Source of the DNA: Rhodanobacter sp. DHB23
GTDB lineage: Bacteria; Pseudomonadota; Gammaproteobacteria; Xanthomonadales; Rhodanobacteraceae
Reading direction: 5' to 3'
Length of the DNA: 64,000 nt
Assembly: GCF_014842975.1 (NCBI RefSeq)
Contig: NZ_JACYXK010000023.1
Location: 1-64,000 of the forward strand
In this document: piece after piece, positions 18,438-28,114 of the stretch
Layout: each line of letters opens with the position of its first letter
Numbering within the stretch: the stretch's first letter is position 1
Program-made: the position numbers and the translations under genes
Notes under the pieces: generated by a model
What the model saw: only the letters and a program-made list of their open reading frames with translations
The model's database searches: none
Told to the model about the DNA's origin: nothing

Positions 18438-20219
18438 TCAATAACCCGCGGCCAGGCCGGCCGGACGGCGGCGGTCGTTGGCTCCTTCCAGCGCACCGGT
18501 TTTCGGATCCACCAGGATCGCCTCGTCGGCGCCCCACGATTGCACCTGCCTGAACTTGTAGCCCATCGCCTCGAGCTGCTTCTGCACGTCGGGCGCGAAC
18601 AGGCCGGGCTCGACCATCACCATGTCCGGCAGCCACTGCATGTGCATGCGCGGCGCGTCCACCGCCTGCTTGATGTTCATGCCGAACTCTTCCACGTTGA
18701 GGAAGCTCTGCAGCACGGTGGTGATGATGGTGGAGCCGCCGGGGCTGCCGGTCACCATGTAGAGCTTCTTCTCCGTGCCGCGCAGCACGATGCTGGGCGA
18801 CATGGAGCTGAGCGGGCGCTTGCCAGGCTCGATCTGGTTGGCCTTGTCCTGCACCAGGCCGAAGGAGTTCGGCACGCCCGGCTTGGAGGTGAAGTCGTCC
18901 ATCTCGTTGTTGAGGAAGAAGCCGGTGTCGCCGGCGATCTGGCCGTTGCCGAACAGGTAGTTGATCGTATAGGTCACGGCCACCGCGTTGCCGTGGCTGT
19001 CCACCACGGAGTAGTGGGTGGTGTTGGTGCCTTCCTGCGGTCCCAGGCTGCCCTTGATCTCCGACGATGGTGTGGCCTTGTCGGGCTGGATGCTGGCGCG
19101 CAGCGCGGCGATGTGTTCGGGCGCGAGCAGCTTGGCTATCGGGTTGTGCACGAAGGCCGGGTCGCCGAGGTAGGTGTTGCGGTCGGCATAGGCGCGCCGC
19201 TCGGCCTCGATGATGGTGTGCGCGCTGTTCACCGAGCCGTAGCCCCACTTCGCCAGCGGATACGGTTCCAGGATCTGCAGGATCTGGCAGATCGAGGCGC
19301 CGCCGGAACTGGGCGGTGGCGCGGCGACGTAGGTGTAGCCGTGGTAGGCGCAGGTGATCGGCGTCTCCCACTGCGCCGTGTAGTCGGCGAAGTCCTTGAG
19401 CGACAGGATGCCGCCGTTGGCATTGCTGGCGGCGACCACGGCCTTTGCGATGGGGCCGCGGTAGAAGGCGTCGGTGCCGTCCTTTGCGATCAGCTCCAGC
19501 GTCTTCGCCAACTGCGGCTGGCGCAGGCGGTCGCCCGCCGCCCAGGGTTTGCCCTGGTTGAGGAAGGTCGCGGCGACGTTGGGGTACCTGGCGAAGTCCT
19601 TCACCCGCTGGCCGAGGATGTTCACGTCGCCCTGTTCCAGCACGTAACCCTCGCTGGCCAGCTTGATCGCGGGCGCGATCACCTTGCCGAGCGGCATCGT
19701 GCCGTACTTCTTCAGCGCGGTGTCGAAGCCCATCACCGTGCCCGGCACGCCCACGCCGAGGTAGGTGTGGGTGCTCTTGCCGGGAACCACGTTGCCCTTG
19801 TCGTCCTGGAACAGCGTGGGCGTGGCCTTAAGCGGGGCCTTCTCGCGGAAATCGAGGAACACGTTCCGGCCGTCGGCGAGATGCACCAGCATGAAGCCGC
19901 CGCCGCCGATGTTGCCGCAACAGGGGTGCACCACGGCCTCCGCGAAGCCCACCGCGACTGCGGCGTCCACGGCGTTACCGCCCTGCCGGAGGATGTCCAC
20001 GCCGACCTGCGTGGCGAGATGCTGGGCCGAGACCACCATGGCGTGCGGCGCCGTCACCGGCCTGGCGTTGGCGAGTTCCGCCATGGTGGTGCCGTGCGCG
20101 CTGGCGTCGAGGGCCTGCTGGGGAATCGGTGCCGGCGCCGCCTGCCGGGCCGCGGCCTGCGCGACGGGCGCGGCCGCCAGCACGGCGGCGAGGCCCCATG
20201 CGGAAGCTGATTTGCTCAT
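18438..20219 (-). CDS. ggt: Gamma-glutamyltransferase, periplasmic
   Basis: Hydrolyses or transfers the gamma-glutamyl group of glutathione and related compounds in the periplasm. The 593-residue precursor has a signal peptide ending near AAARQAA, NAVDAAVAVGFAEAVVHPCCGNIGGGGF, and the self-processing site NTTHYSVVD whose Thr (about residue 400) becomes the nucleophile of the small subunit, then SMSPSIVLRG and GSPGGSTIITTVLQ. Start is ATG 20217-20219. It follows a TonB-dependent receptor gene on the same strand after 66 bp, suggesting joint use of gamma-glutamyl peptides. Confidence 0.94.
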   Translation of the reverse strand: MSKSASAWGLAAVLAAAPVAQAAARQAAPAPIPQQALDASAHGTTMAELANARPVTAPHAMVVSAQHLATQVGVDILRQGGNAVDAAVAVGFAEAVVHPCCGNIGGGGFMLVHLADGRNVFLDFREKAPLKATPTLFQDDKGNVVPGKSTHTYLGVGVPGTVMGFDTALKKYGTMPLGKVIAPAIKLASEGYVLEQGDVNILGQRVKDFARYPNVAATFLNQGKPWAAGDRLRQPQLAKTLELIAKDGTDAFYRGPIAKAVVAASNANGGILSLKDFADYTAQWETPITCAYHGYTYVAAPPPSSGGASICQILQILEPYPLAKWGYGSVNSAHTIIEAERRAYADRNTYLGDPAFVHNPIAKLLAPEHIAALRASIQPDKATPSSEIKGSLGPQEGTNTTHYSVVDSHGNAVAVTYTINYLFGNGQIAGDTGFFLNNEMDDFTSKPGVPNSFGLVQDKANQIEPGKRPLSSMSPSIVLRGTEKKLYMVTGSPGGSTIITTVLQSFLNVEEFGMNIKQAVDAPRMHMQWLPDMVMVEPGLFAPDVQKQLEAMGYKFRQVQSWGADEAILVDPKTGALEGANDRRRPAGLAAGY

Positions 20220-20249
20220 GTTCGAAACCTTGGGGAATGGACGGGGGAA

Positions 20250-20272
20250 ACGGCGTGGCCTGGCCACGCCGT
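20250..20272 (-). terminator. Hairpin between the TonB receptor and ggt
   Basis: ACGGCGTGGCC (20250-20260) and GGCCACGCCGT (20262-20272) pair perfectly with a 1-nt centre. On the minus strand it is followed by TTTCCCC, so it could attenuate read-through from the receptor gene into ggt. Confidence 0.45.
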
Positions 20273-20285
20273 CCGGGCCGGGCCC

Positions 20286-22781
20286 TTACCAGCTGTAGCG
20301 GACCTTGCCGTACACGTAGGCGCCGTTGTAGCCGAATGGCGAGAACGTGGAATAGGGCAGGGTGCCGTTGTTGGTGTTGGTGCGGATGTTCTTGTCCGGG
20401 TAGGTGTCGGTGGCGTCATCCACGCCCAGCGTGAAGGTCCAGGCCTGCCAGCGGTAGCTGCCGGACAGGTCCAGCACCCACTTCGGCGTGAAGGTCTGGT
20501 CGACCACGCCCGTCGCCGGGTTGTAGCTGGCGATGCTGCTCACGTAGCTGGTGTAACGGCCGTAGCGGGTCAGCGTGCCGTTGAAGGCCCAGTTGCCGAT
20601 GGCGTACTGCTCGCCGAGGATCAGCTTGCTGCGCGGCGTGGAATTGGCGAGGTAGCCCTTGATGTCCTGGCGGTTGAGGCGCACGAAGTTGACGCCGAGC
20701 TGGTTGAGCACCGCCGGGTTGGGTTTGACGCTGGTCACCACGTTCTGGTTGTAGTTCGCGCTCAGCGTGGTGGTGAAGGTGCCGACGTCGCCGAGGTCCT
20801 TCACCCAGGTGCCCACGAAATCCACGCCGCGGGTGCGCGTGTCGCCCGCGTTGGTGAAGTAGTCGAGGCTGCTGTAGTCGAGGTTGGTGATGCCGTTGGC
20901 CGCCAGGTAGTTGATGACGGTGGGCGAGGTGGTGGAGATCGCACCCGACAGCGCGATGCGGTTGTCGATGTAGATCTGGTACACGTCCATGCTGAGGTTC
21001 AGCGTGTCGGTGGGGTTCCACACCGCGCCGAAGGTGTAGTTGCGCGACTTTTCCGGCTTCAGCGCCTGGGCGCCGAGCAATTGCGCGATCTGGCTGGTCG
21101 CCGGCACCAGGCCGCTGTTGTAGATGCCCGGCGGCAGGTTCGCCGAATTGCCCGCGGCGTAGTACAGCGAGGAGATCTGCGAGAAGTACTCCTGGCCCAG
21201 CGACGGCGCGCGGAAGCCGGTGCCCGCGGTGCCGCGCAGGGCGAAGCTGTCGGTGAAGTCGTAGCGCAGGGACAGCGAGCCCGAGGTGGTGTTGCCGAAG
21301 TCGGAGTAGTTCTCGTGGCGCACCGCCAGCGAGGCGCCGAACTTGTCGGTGAGGTTGGTTTCGAGGTCGATGTACTCGGCCACGTCGTGGCGCGCGGCGT
21401 TCACCGCATTGGCGGGTTGCCAGCCGGCGAAGCCCTGCGCGCCGCCGGAGGTGCCCGAGGTGCCCACGTAGTACGAGGCCAGGTCGCCCGGGGCGATCTG
21501 GTAGGTCTGGCGCCGGTACTCGGTGCCGAAGGCCACGGTCAGCGGATTCGGCAGCCAGCTCGGGTTGAAGTCCTTGGCGATGTCGACGTCGAACGACTGC
21601 TGGCCGGCGGTGAGGATGCCGTCGTCGAACGTCGTGGGCGAGTAGCCGTAGTCGTGGTAGAAGGCGAAGTTCATGCTGTCCAGCGTCTCGTACGAGACGC
21701 GGTTGGCGCCCTCGTTGGCCGAGACGTCCCAGCGCCAGCCATTCAGCGTGCCGCGCAGGCCGGCCACGAACGACTGGTCGAAGGAGTTGGAGTTCTCCAG
21801 CGGCAGGAAGCCGTCGGGGTAGTACGCCGCCATCAGCGGGCTCTTCGGCGAGGGCGAGTTCAGGCCGTAGCGGAAGAACGCCGGCGAGATGCTGTCGCGG
21901 TTGCCGTAGTGGCCGAAGGCATAGAACTGCACGTCCGGCGTGAAGTCGTACTGCATGTTGACCAGCACGTTGTTGCTGTGCACCCACGGGTCGCCCTGGC
22001 GGAAGTTCACGCCCAGCGCCTCCCAGGCCGGCGAGCGGTTGTCCGGGCCGGCGCGGTTGGTGTTGTCCTCGTTGCCGCTTTCCACCGTGAAGCGCATCCA
22101 GCCCTGGTCGTTGCCGAGCGGGATGCCGAAGTTGGCCGAGCCCAGCCACTGCCGGCCGTCGCCGGCGGAGTACTGGCCGCCGCTCACTTCCACGTCGCCG
22201 CCCTGGGCGCCCTTCTTGAGGATGATGTTGATCACGCCCGCGATGGCGTCGGAGCCGTATTGCGCGGACGCGCCGTCGCGCAGCACTTCGATGTGGTCGA
22301 TCGCCGAGACCGGGATGGTGTTGAGGTCCACCGGCTGCGAGCCGCGGCCGATCACGCCGTTGTTCAGCAGCATCGCGCCGGGATGCCAGCGCTTGCCGTT
22401 TACCAGCACCAGCACCTGGTCCGGCGACAGGCCGCGCAACTGCGCGGGGCGCTGGGTGTCGGCGGTGTCGGCGGCGGACGGGCGCGGGAAGTTCAGCGAG
22501 GGGATGATGCGCGCCAGCGCGGTGGGCAGGTCGGTGGTGCCGGTCTGCTGCAGCACCTGGGCGGAAACCACGTCGATCGGCGTCAATGCGCTGCTTTCGG
22601 TGCGGTTGGCGGAACGGGTGCCGGTGACGATCACCGTCTCCAGCTTCTTGGCATTGGCGGGCGTGGTGGCGTTGCCGTTATTGGTGCTGTTGTCCTGCGC
22701 GGCGGCGGGCGTGCCGGCGAGCGCCAGCAGGACCGCGGCGGCCAGTGCGGTCGGAAGCAGGATGCGATGTGGCTTGTTCAT
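20286..22781 (-). CDS. TonB-dependent outer membrane receptor
   Basis: An 831-residue precursor with signal peptide (cleavage near AAAQDN), a low-complexity Asn/Thr stretch, a TonB-box-like LETVIVTGTR, a plug domain with VLVNGKRWHPGA and VEVLRDGASAQYGSDAIAGVINI (plug hallmark), and a C-terminal beta-barrel ending in an aromatic residue (GKVRYSW). It belongs to the vitamin B12/siderophore-like receptor class, but the substrate cannot be read from sequence. Its position ahead of ggt hints at peptides or glutathione-like compounds; that is inference. Confidence 0.9.
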   Translation of the reverse strand: MNKPHRILLPTALAAAVLLALAGTPAAAQDNSTNNGNATTPANAKKLETVIVTGTRSANRTESSALTPIDVVSAQVLQQTGTTDLPTALARIIPSLNFPRPSAADTADTQRPAQLRGLSPDQVLVLVNGKRWHPGAMLLNNGVIGRGSQPVDLNTIPVSAIDHIEVLRDGASAQYGSDAIAGVINIILKKGAQGGDVEVSGGQYSAGDGRQWLGSANFGIPLGNDQGWMRFTVESGNEDNTNRAGPDNRSPAWEALGVNFRQGDPWVHSNNVLVNMQYDFTPDVQFYAFGHYGNRDSISPAFFRYGLNSPSPKSPLMAAYYPDGFLPLENSNSFDQSFVAGLRGTLNGWRWDVSANEGANRVSYETLDSMNFAFYHDYGYSPTTFDDGILTAGQQSFDVDIAKDFNPSWLPNPLTVAFGTEYRRQTYQIAPGDLASYYVGTSGTSGGAQGFAGWQPANAVNAARHDVAEYIDLETNLTDKFGASLAVRHENYSDFGNTTSGSLSLRYDFTDSFALRGTAGTGFRAPSLGQEYFSQISSLYYAAGNSANLPPGIYNSGLVPATSQIAQLLGAQALKPEKSRNYTFGAVWNPTDTLNLSMDVYQIYIDNRIALSGAISTTSPTVINYLAANGITNLDYSSLDYFTNAGDTRTRGVDFVGTWVKDLGDVGTFTTTLSANYNQNVVTSVKPNPAVLNQLGVNFVRLNRQDIKGYLANSTPRSKLILGEQYAIGNWAFNGTLTRYGRYTSYVSSIASYNPATGVVDQTFTPKWVLDLSGSYRWQAWTFTLGVDDATDTYPDKNIRTNTNNGTLPYSTFSPFGYNGAYVYGKVRYSW

Positions 22782-22804
22782 TGGTGGTTCCCCGGGCAAA
22801 GTGG

Positions 22805-22821
22805 TTGGTGCGTTGCACCAA
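22805..22821. promoter_or_regulatory. Palindromic operator candidate before the TonB receptor
   Basis: TTGGTGC-GTT-GCACCAA is a perfect 7-bp dyad between the predicted -10 (22826-22831) and the receptor ATG, where a repressor could block transcription. The same sequence could form a leader hairpin in the mRNA. Confidence 0.45.
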
Positions 22822-22825
22822 TTGC

Positions 22826-22854
22826 AGGCTAGTGCTGCTTGTCGTGTACGTCAA
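22826..22854 (-). promoter_or_regulatory. Possible sigma70 promoter of the TonB receptor
   Basis: On the minus strand TTGACG (22849-22854) and TAGCCT (22826-22831) are 17 bp apart. The -35 is good, the -10 weak, consistent with an activated or tightly regulated promoter. Confidence 0.35.
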
Positions 22855-23047
22855 CAGCCGTATAGACGTCCAAATTCATGGGCTCGCGGATCCCAGGGGC
22901 GAGCAGGTCCAGTTCTCCCTGTGTCGAGCCTGCCGCGCGCAGTGCGGGCTGTCCATGCGCCATCCGTCGCATTGAAAAGCGGCGGCGGGGGCCGAATAAT
23001 GGGACGCTGTCGGATTGCCTGCCCGATCCGGCGGCCACGGAGTGAGC

Positions 23048-23344
23048 ATGCCCATCTACGAATTCGAATGCAGCCAGTGCGGTCATCGTTTCGACCGTCT
23101 GCAGAAATTGTCCGACGCCGATCCCGCCGAGTGTCCCCAATGCGGTGCGCCCAAGGTGCAGCGGCGCGTGAGTGCGCCCTCGTTCCGCCTGGCCGGAGGC
23201 GGCTGGTACGAGACCGACTTCAAGAAGGACGGCGACAAGAAGCGCAACCTGGCCGGCGATGGCGCCAGCGCCCCGGCCGTTGCTCCCGCCGCCGCACTTG
23301 CTCCCGCTCCCGCGACGGCGCCCGGCTCCGGTTCGGGCGACTGA
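23048..23344 (+). CDS. FmdB-type zinc-ribbon protein
   Basis: A 98-residue protein starting MPIYEFECSQCGHRFDRLQK, with four Cys in two CxxC pairs (CSQC and CPQC) that should bind one zinc ion, the signature of the FmdB/CxxC_CxxC_SSSS family. The C-terminal 30 residues are low-complexity Ala/Pro. Homologues are regularly found just upstream of aspS, as here. Function is unknown; regulatory roles have been proposed for the family. Confidence 0.85.
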   Translation: MPIYEFECSQCGHRFDRLQKLSDADPAECPQCGAPKVQRRVSAPSFRLAGGGWYETDFKKDGDKKRNLAGDGASAPAVAPAAALAPAPATAPGSGSGD

Positions 23345-23658
23345 TCGGCGGGCTGGATCGCCGCATACCGCGCTGGTCGCCATGCGGTGCCTGTCCCGGG
23401 CCGGCCCTGTTGCGCCGGCAACGCAGCCACGGTAAGCACTGCTGGCAGCCGTGGCGCTGTCCGGTGTCGTCACGGCGGATGTCGCGCGTGGCCCGCGTCG
23501 AACGCCGCGCGCGGAGCGGCAGTGCTGTGGCATGCGGGTGAGCGGGGGCTGTCATGGCCAGTTCCGCGTGCCCGTGGGGGCCGGCCGTACTACGGCTTCG
23601 TCGTCGCAGTTCCGGTGCGGCCGGCAGGCGGATAGCGCGCCGGGCCGCGGTCCCGTGA
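23345..23658. other. Intergenic region upstream of aspS, no gene seen
   Basis: A GC-rich stretch of about 310 bp with short antisense open frames on both strands but no frame with recognisable homology or a credible ribosome site. Apart from the promoter element at its right end nothing stands out. Confidence 0.5.
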
Positions 23659-23667
23659 TGGTATTAT
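23659..23667 (+). promoter_or_regulatory. Extended -10 promoter of aspS
   Basis: TGG-TATTAT (23659-23667) is an extended -10 element (TGnTATTAT) with no obvious -35, in an otherwise GC-rich stretch, about 50 bp before the aspS start. Confidence 0.5.
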
Positions 23668-23719
23668 TTCGGGTCTTTCCTCCCGTTTCCCTGGGGCCAC
23701 GGCCCGGAGTTCCAAGCGC

Positions 23720-25483
<1,764 letters not shown>

Positions 25484-25525
25484 GACCCTGGCTCCCTCCT
25501 GGAGAGGGAGCGAATCGGGACGCCC

Positions 25526-26158
25526 ATGACCCAACACGTGATCCTGTTGCACGGCCTGTGGATGCGCGGTTTCGCGTTGGGCATGCTGCATCGTCGACTG
25601 ATCGCCGACGGCTACCGCGTGCATCGCTTCGACTATTTGAGCGTGGCCTCGTCGCAGCAGCGCATCCTCGCCCGGCTGCAGGCGCGCATGGCCGAGTACG
25701 CCCCCGATGCGGTGCATCTGGTGGGGCACAGCCTCGGCGGCTTGCTGGCGCTGCGCGCCTGCGTCGATGCGGCCAGCCTGCCGCCGGGGCGCGTGGTCTG
25801 CCTCGGTTCGCCCCTCAAGGGCAGCGCAGCAGCGCGCGCTTTCTCCGCCTGGGGACGCGGCGGCGAGGTGCTGCTGGGGCACAACCGAGACCTGCTGGAA
25901 CAGGGCTTCGAGCGCTGGGACGGCCTGCGCGAGGTCGGCGTGATCGCCGGCCGGCTGCCGCTGGGGCTGGGCGCGATGCTGGGCCAGCTGGACGGCGAGC
26001 ACGATGGCACCGTGGCAGTGGAGGAAACGCGCCTGCCCGGCGTGGCCGACCACCGCGTGGTCGAGGCCAACCACACCGGGCTGCTGTTTTCGCAAGAAGT
26101 GGCGCGGCAGGTGGATGCCTTCCTGCGACACGGCCGTTTCGACCCGGCGGTCGCCTGA
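25526..26158 (+). CDS. Alpha/beta hydrolase, lipase/esterase-like
   Basis: A 210-residue cytoplasmic protein with an N-terminal HVILLHGLWMRG oxyanion motif, nucleophile elbow GHSLGG (Ser near residue 70), an acidic residue in GEHDGTVAVEET and a His in EANHTGLLF near the C-terminus, completing a Ser-Asp-His triad. It resembles PGAP1/triacylglycerol-lipase-like small hydrolases. Substrate unknown. It sits between aspS and yebC on the same strand. Confidence 0.8.
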   Translation: MTQHVILLHGLWMRGFALGMLHRRLIADGYRVHRFDYLSVASSQQRILARLQARMAEYAPDAVHLVGHSLGGLLALRACVDAASLPPGRVVCLGSPLKGSAAARAFSAWGRGGEVLLGHNRDLLEQGFERWDGLREVGVIAGRLPLGLGAMLGQLDGEHDGTVAVEETRLPGVADHRVVEANHTGLLFSQEVARQVDAFLRHGRFDPAVA

Positions 26159-26194
26159 CTGCGGTGCACTGGCGGCGATTCCCGTGTCTTGCGG

Positions 26195-26200
26195 TAAAAT
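26195..26200 (+). promoter_or_regulatory. Possible -10 element before yebC
   Basis: TAAAAT lies 39 bp upstream of the yebC ATG inside GC-rich DNA, with TGCGG just before it. No convincing -35 hexamer is seen. Confidence 0.35.
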
Positions 26201-26238
26201 CGCCAGCTTGTCTTTCTTGAGCATGTCCGGGGATCATC

Positions 26239-26967
26239 ATGGGTAGAGGTCCGTCCATCGAAGGCCGCAAGAACGCCGAAGACGCCAAGCGCGCCAAGGT
26301 GTTCACCAAGCTGATCCGTGAGATCACCGTCGCCACCCGTGCCGGTGTCGCCGATCCGGCGAGCAATCCGCGCCTGCGCGCGGCGGTGGACAAGGCGCTG
26401 GCAGCCAACATGACCAAGGACACCATCGAGCGCGCGATCAAGCGCGGCTCGGGTGCCGACGGCGCCGGCGAGGACATGCGCTACGAGGGCTACGGCCCCG
26501 GCGGCATCGCGCTGATCGTCGACTGCTTCACCGACAACCCGGTGCGCACCGTGGCCGACGTGCGCCACGCGCTGACCAAGCACGGCGGCAACCTCGGCAC
26601 CTCGGGCTCGGTGGCGTTCCAGTTCACCCGCTGCGGCGAACTGGTGTTCGCCACCGGCGGCGATGCGGCGAAGGAAGAGCAGGTGCTGGAAGCCGCGCTG
26701 GAAGCCGGTGCCGATGACGTGGTGAACGAGCATGGGGAGAGCACCGTGCTGTGCGCGCCGGAGAACTTCGAAACCGTGCAGCAGGCGCTGGCCGCCGCCG
26801 GCCTGGAATCCGAGCACGCCGGCGTGGGCATGCGCCCCAACAATCGCACCGCGGTGAACGGCGAGACGCTGGAAGCGCTCACCACGCTGTTGGAAAAGCT
26901 CGATGCGCTGGACGACGTGAGCGAGGTCTACCACAACGCCCTGCTGCCCGCCGAGGCTGGCGAGTAA
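26239..26967 (+). CDS. yebC: YebC/PmpR family protein
   Basis: A 242-residue cytoplasmic protein starting [20 protein letters not shown] with [16 protein letters not shown] and [21 protein letters not shown]. The YebC family includes DNA-binding regulators (PmpR) and ribosome-associated factors that help translate difficult proline-type motifs. It heads the conserved yebC-ruvCAB run, separated from ruvC by 33 bp. Confidence 0.94.
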   Translation: MGRGPSIEGRKNAEDAKRAKVFTKLIREITVATRAGVADPASNPRLRAAVDKALAANMTKDTIERAIKRGSGADGAGEDMRYEGYGPGGIALIVDCFTDNPVRTVADVRHALTKHGGNLGTSGSVAFQFTRCGELVFATGGDAAKEEQVLEAALEAGADDVVNEHGESTVLCAPENFETVQQALAAAGLESEHAGVGMRPNNRTAVNGETLEALTTLLEKLDALDDVSEVYHNALLPAEAGE

Positions 26968-27000
26968 GCGCCGGCAAGCGTCTTCGTGTCCGCCGCCCTG

Positions 27001-27522
27001 ATGACCCGGATCATCGGCATCGACCCCGGCAGCCAGCGCACTGGCGTGGGCATCGTCGATGTCGATGCCGCCGGCAAGCTTGCGCATGTGTTCCACGGTG
27101 CCTTGGCGGTGGCCGGCGAGGCCAGCTTCCCGCTGCGCCTGAAACGCATTTTTGACGAGTTGAATGACATCATCGCCGCCCATCGCCCGGATGAATGCGG
27201 CATCGAGCGCGTGTTCATGGCGCGCAATGCCGATTCGGCGTTGAAGCTGGGACAGGCGCGAGGTGCCGCGATCTGCGCGGTGGTGAGCCAGGGGATCGCG
27301 GTGCACGAGTACGCAGCGACGGAAGTGAAGCAGGCCGTGGTCGGCAGCGGCCGCGGCGACAAGGCCCAGGTGCAGCACATGGTCGGCGTCCTGCTCGGGC
27401 TGAAAGGGCCGATCCAGGCCGACGCCGCCGATGCGCTGGCGATCGCGGTGGCGCATGCGCACACCCGCTCCAGCCTGCAGCGCGTGGGCATTCCGCGCAC
27501 GGCTTGGAGGCGTCGCCGATGA
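27001..27522 (+). CDS. ruvC: Holliday junction resolvase RuvC
   Basis: Endonuclease that cuts Holliday junctions bound by RuvAB. The 173-residue protein has the first catalytic Asp in [16 protein letters not shown], a Glu in [12 protein letters not shown], and the C-terminal acidic pair in [19 protein letters not shown] 27001 is chosen because it gives the family's usual length and start; an in-frame GTG at 26986 is possible. Its TGA overlaps the ruvA ATG (ATGA). Confidence 0.95.
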   Translation: MTRIIGIDPGSQRTGVGIVDVDAAGKLAHVFHGALAVAGEASFPLRLKRIFDELNDIIAAHRPDECGIERVFMARNADSALKLGQARGAAICAVVSQGIAVHEYAATEVKQAVVGSGRGDKAQVQHMVGVLLGLKGPIQADAADALAIAVAHAHTRSSLQRVGIPRTAWRRRR

Positions 27523-28112
27523 TCGGCCGACTGCGTGGCACCCTGGTGTCGAAGCAGCCGCCGTGGCTGCTGGTGGAAGTGGGGGGGGTCGGCTACGAGC
27601 TGGAAGCGCCGATGTCCACCGTCTACGACCTGCCGGGGCTGGGCAAGGAAGTGATCCTGCTCACCCATTACGCGCAGAAGGAAGACAGCGTGTCGCTGTA
27701 CGGCTTCCTCACCGAGGCCGAGCGTGCGCTGTTCCGCAACCTGCAGAAGGTCTCGGGCATCGGCGCGAAGATCGCGCTGGCCGTGCTGTCGGGCGTGTCG
27801 ACCAACGATTTCGCGCGGCTGGTGCACGCAGGCGACGTGGTGGCGCTCACCAAGATCCCCGGCATCGGCAAGAAGACCGCCGAGCGCATCGTGGTGGAGT
27901 TGCGCGACCGCGTGGACGGCATGGCCGTGAACCTGCCCGGCACCATGCCGGCCGGCGCGCCGCTCGACGCGGCCGGCGAGGCCACCGTGGCGCTGCAACA
28001 GCTTGGCTACAAGCCCGCCGAAGTGACGCGGCTGGTGCAGAAGGTCGCCGTCGACGGCGACAGCGCCGAAACCATCATCCGCAAGGCGCTGCGCGCCGCG
28101 CTGGGGAGTTGA
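27519..28112 (+). CDS. ruvA: Holliday junction DNA-binding protein RuvA
   Basis: Tetramer that binds the four-way junction and loads RuvB. The 197-residue protein shows an OB fold ([20 protein letters not shown]), two helix-hairpin-helix motifs ([15 protein letters not shown] and [16 protein letters not shown]) and a C-terminal domain III ([16 protein letters not shown]) that touches RuvB. Start overlaps the ruvC stop by 4 nt. Confidence 0.96.
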   Translation: MIGRLRGTLVSKQPPWLLVEVGGVGYELEAPMSTVYDLPGLGKEVILLTHYAQKEDSVSLYGFLTEAERALFRNLQKVSGIGAKIALAVLSGVSTNDFARLVHAGDVVALTKIPGIGKKTAERIVVELRDRVDGMAVNLPGTMPAGAPLDAAGEATVALQQLGYKPAEVTRLVQKVAVDGDSAETIIRKALRAALGS

Positions 28113-28114
28113 TC

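Noticed and set aside
21081-22832. 583-codon plus-strand frame opposite the TonB receptor
   Set aside because: Antisense shadow; no recognisable motif, while the receptor shows plug and barrel features.
22829-23533. 234-codon minus-strand gene opposite the FmdB-type gene
   Set aside because: The FmdB zinc ribbon is clear on the plus strand and the minus frame has no motifs.
27001-27018. ruvC start at GTG 26986
   Set aside because: Possible, but ATG 27001 gives [10 protein letters not shown] and 173 residues, as in known RuvC proteins.
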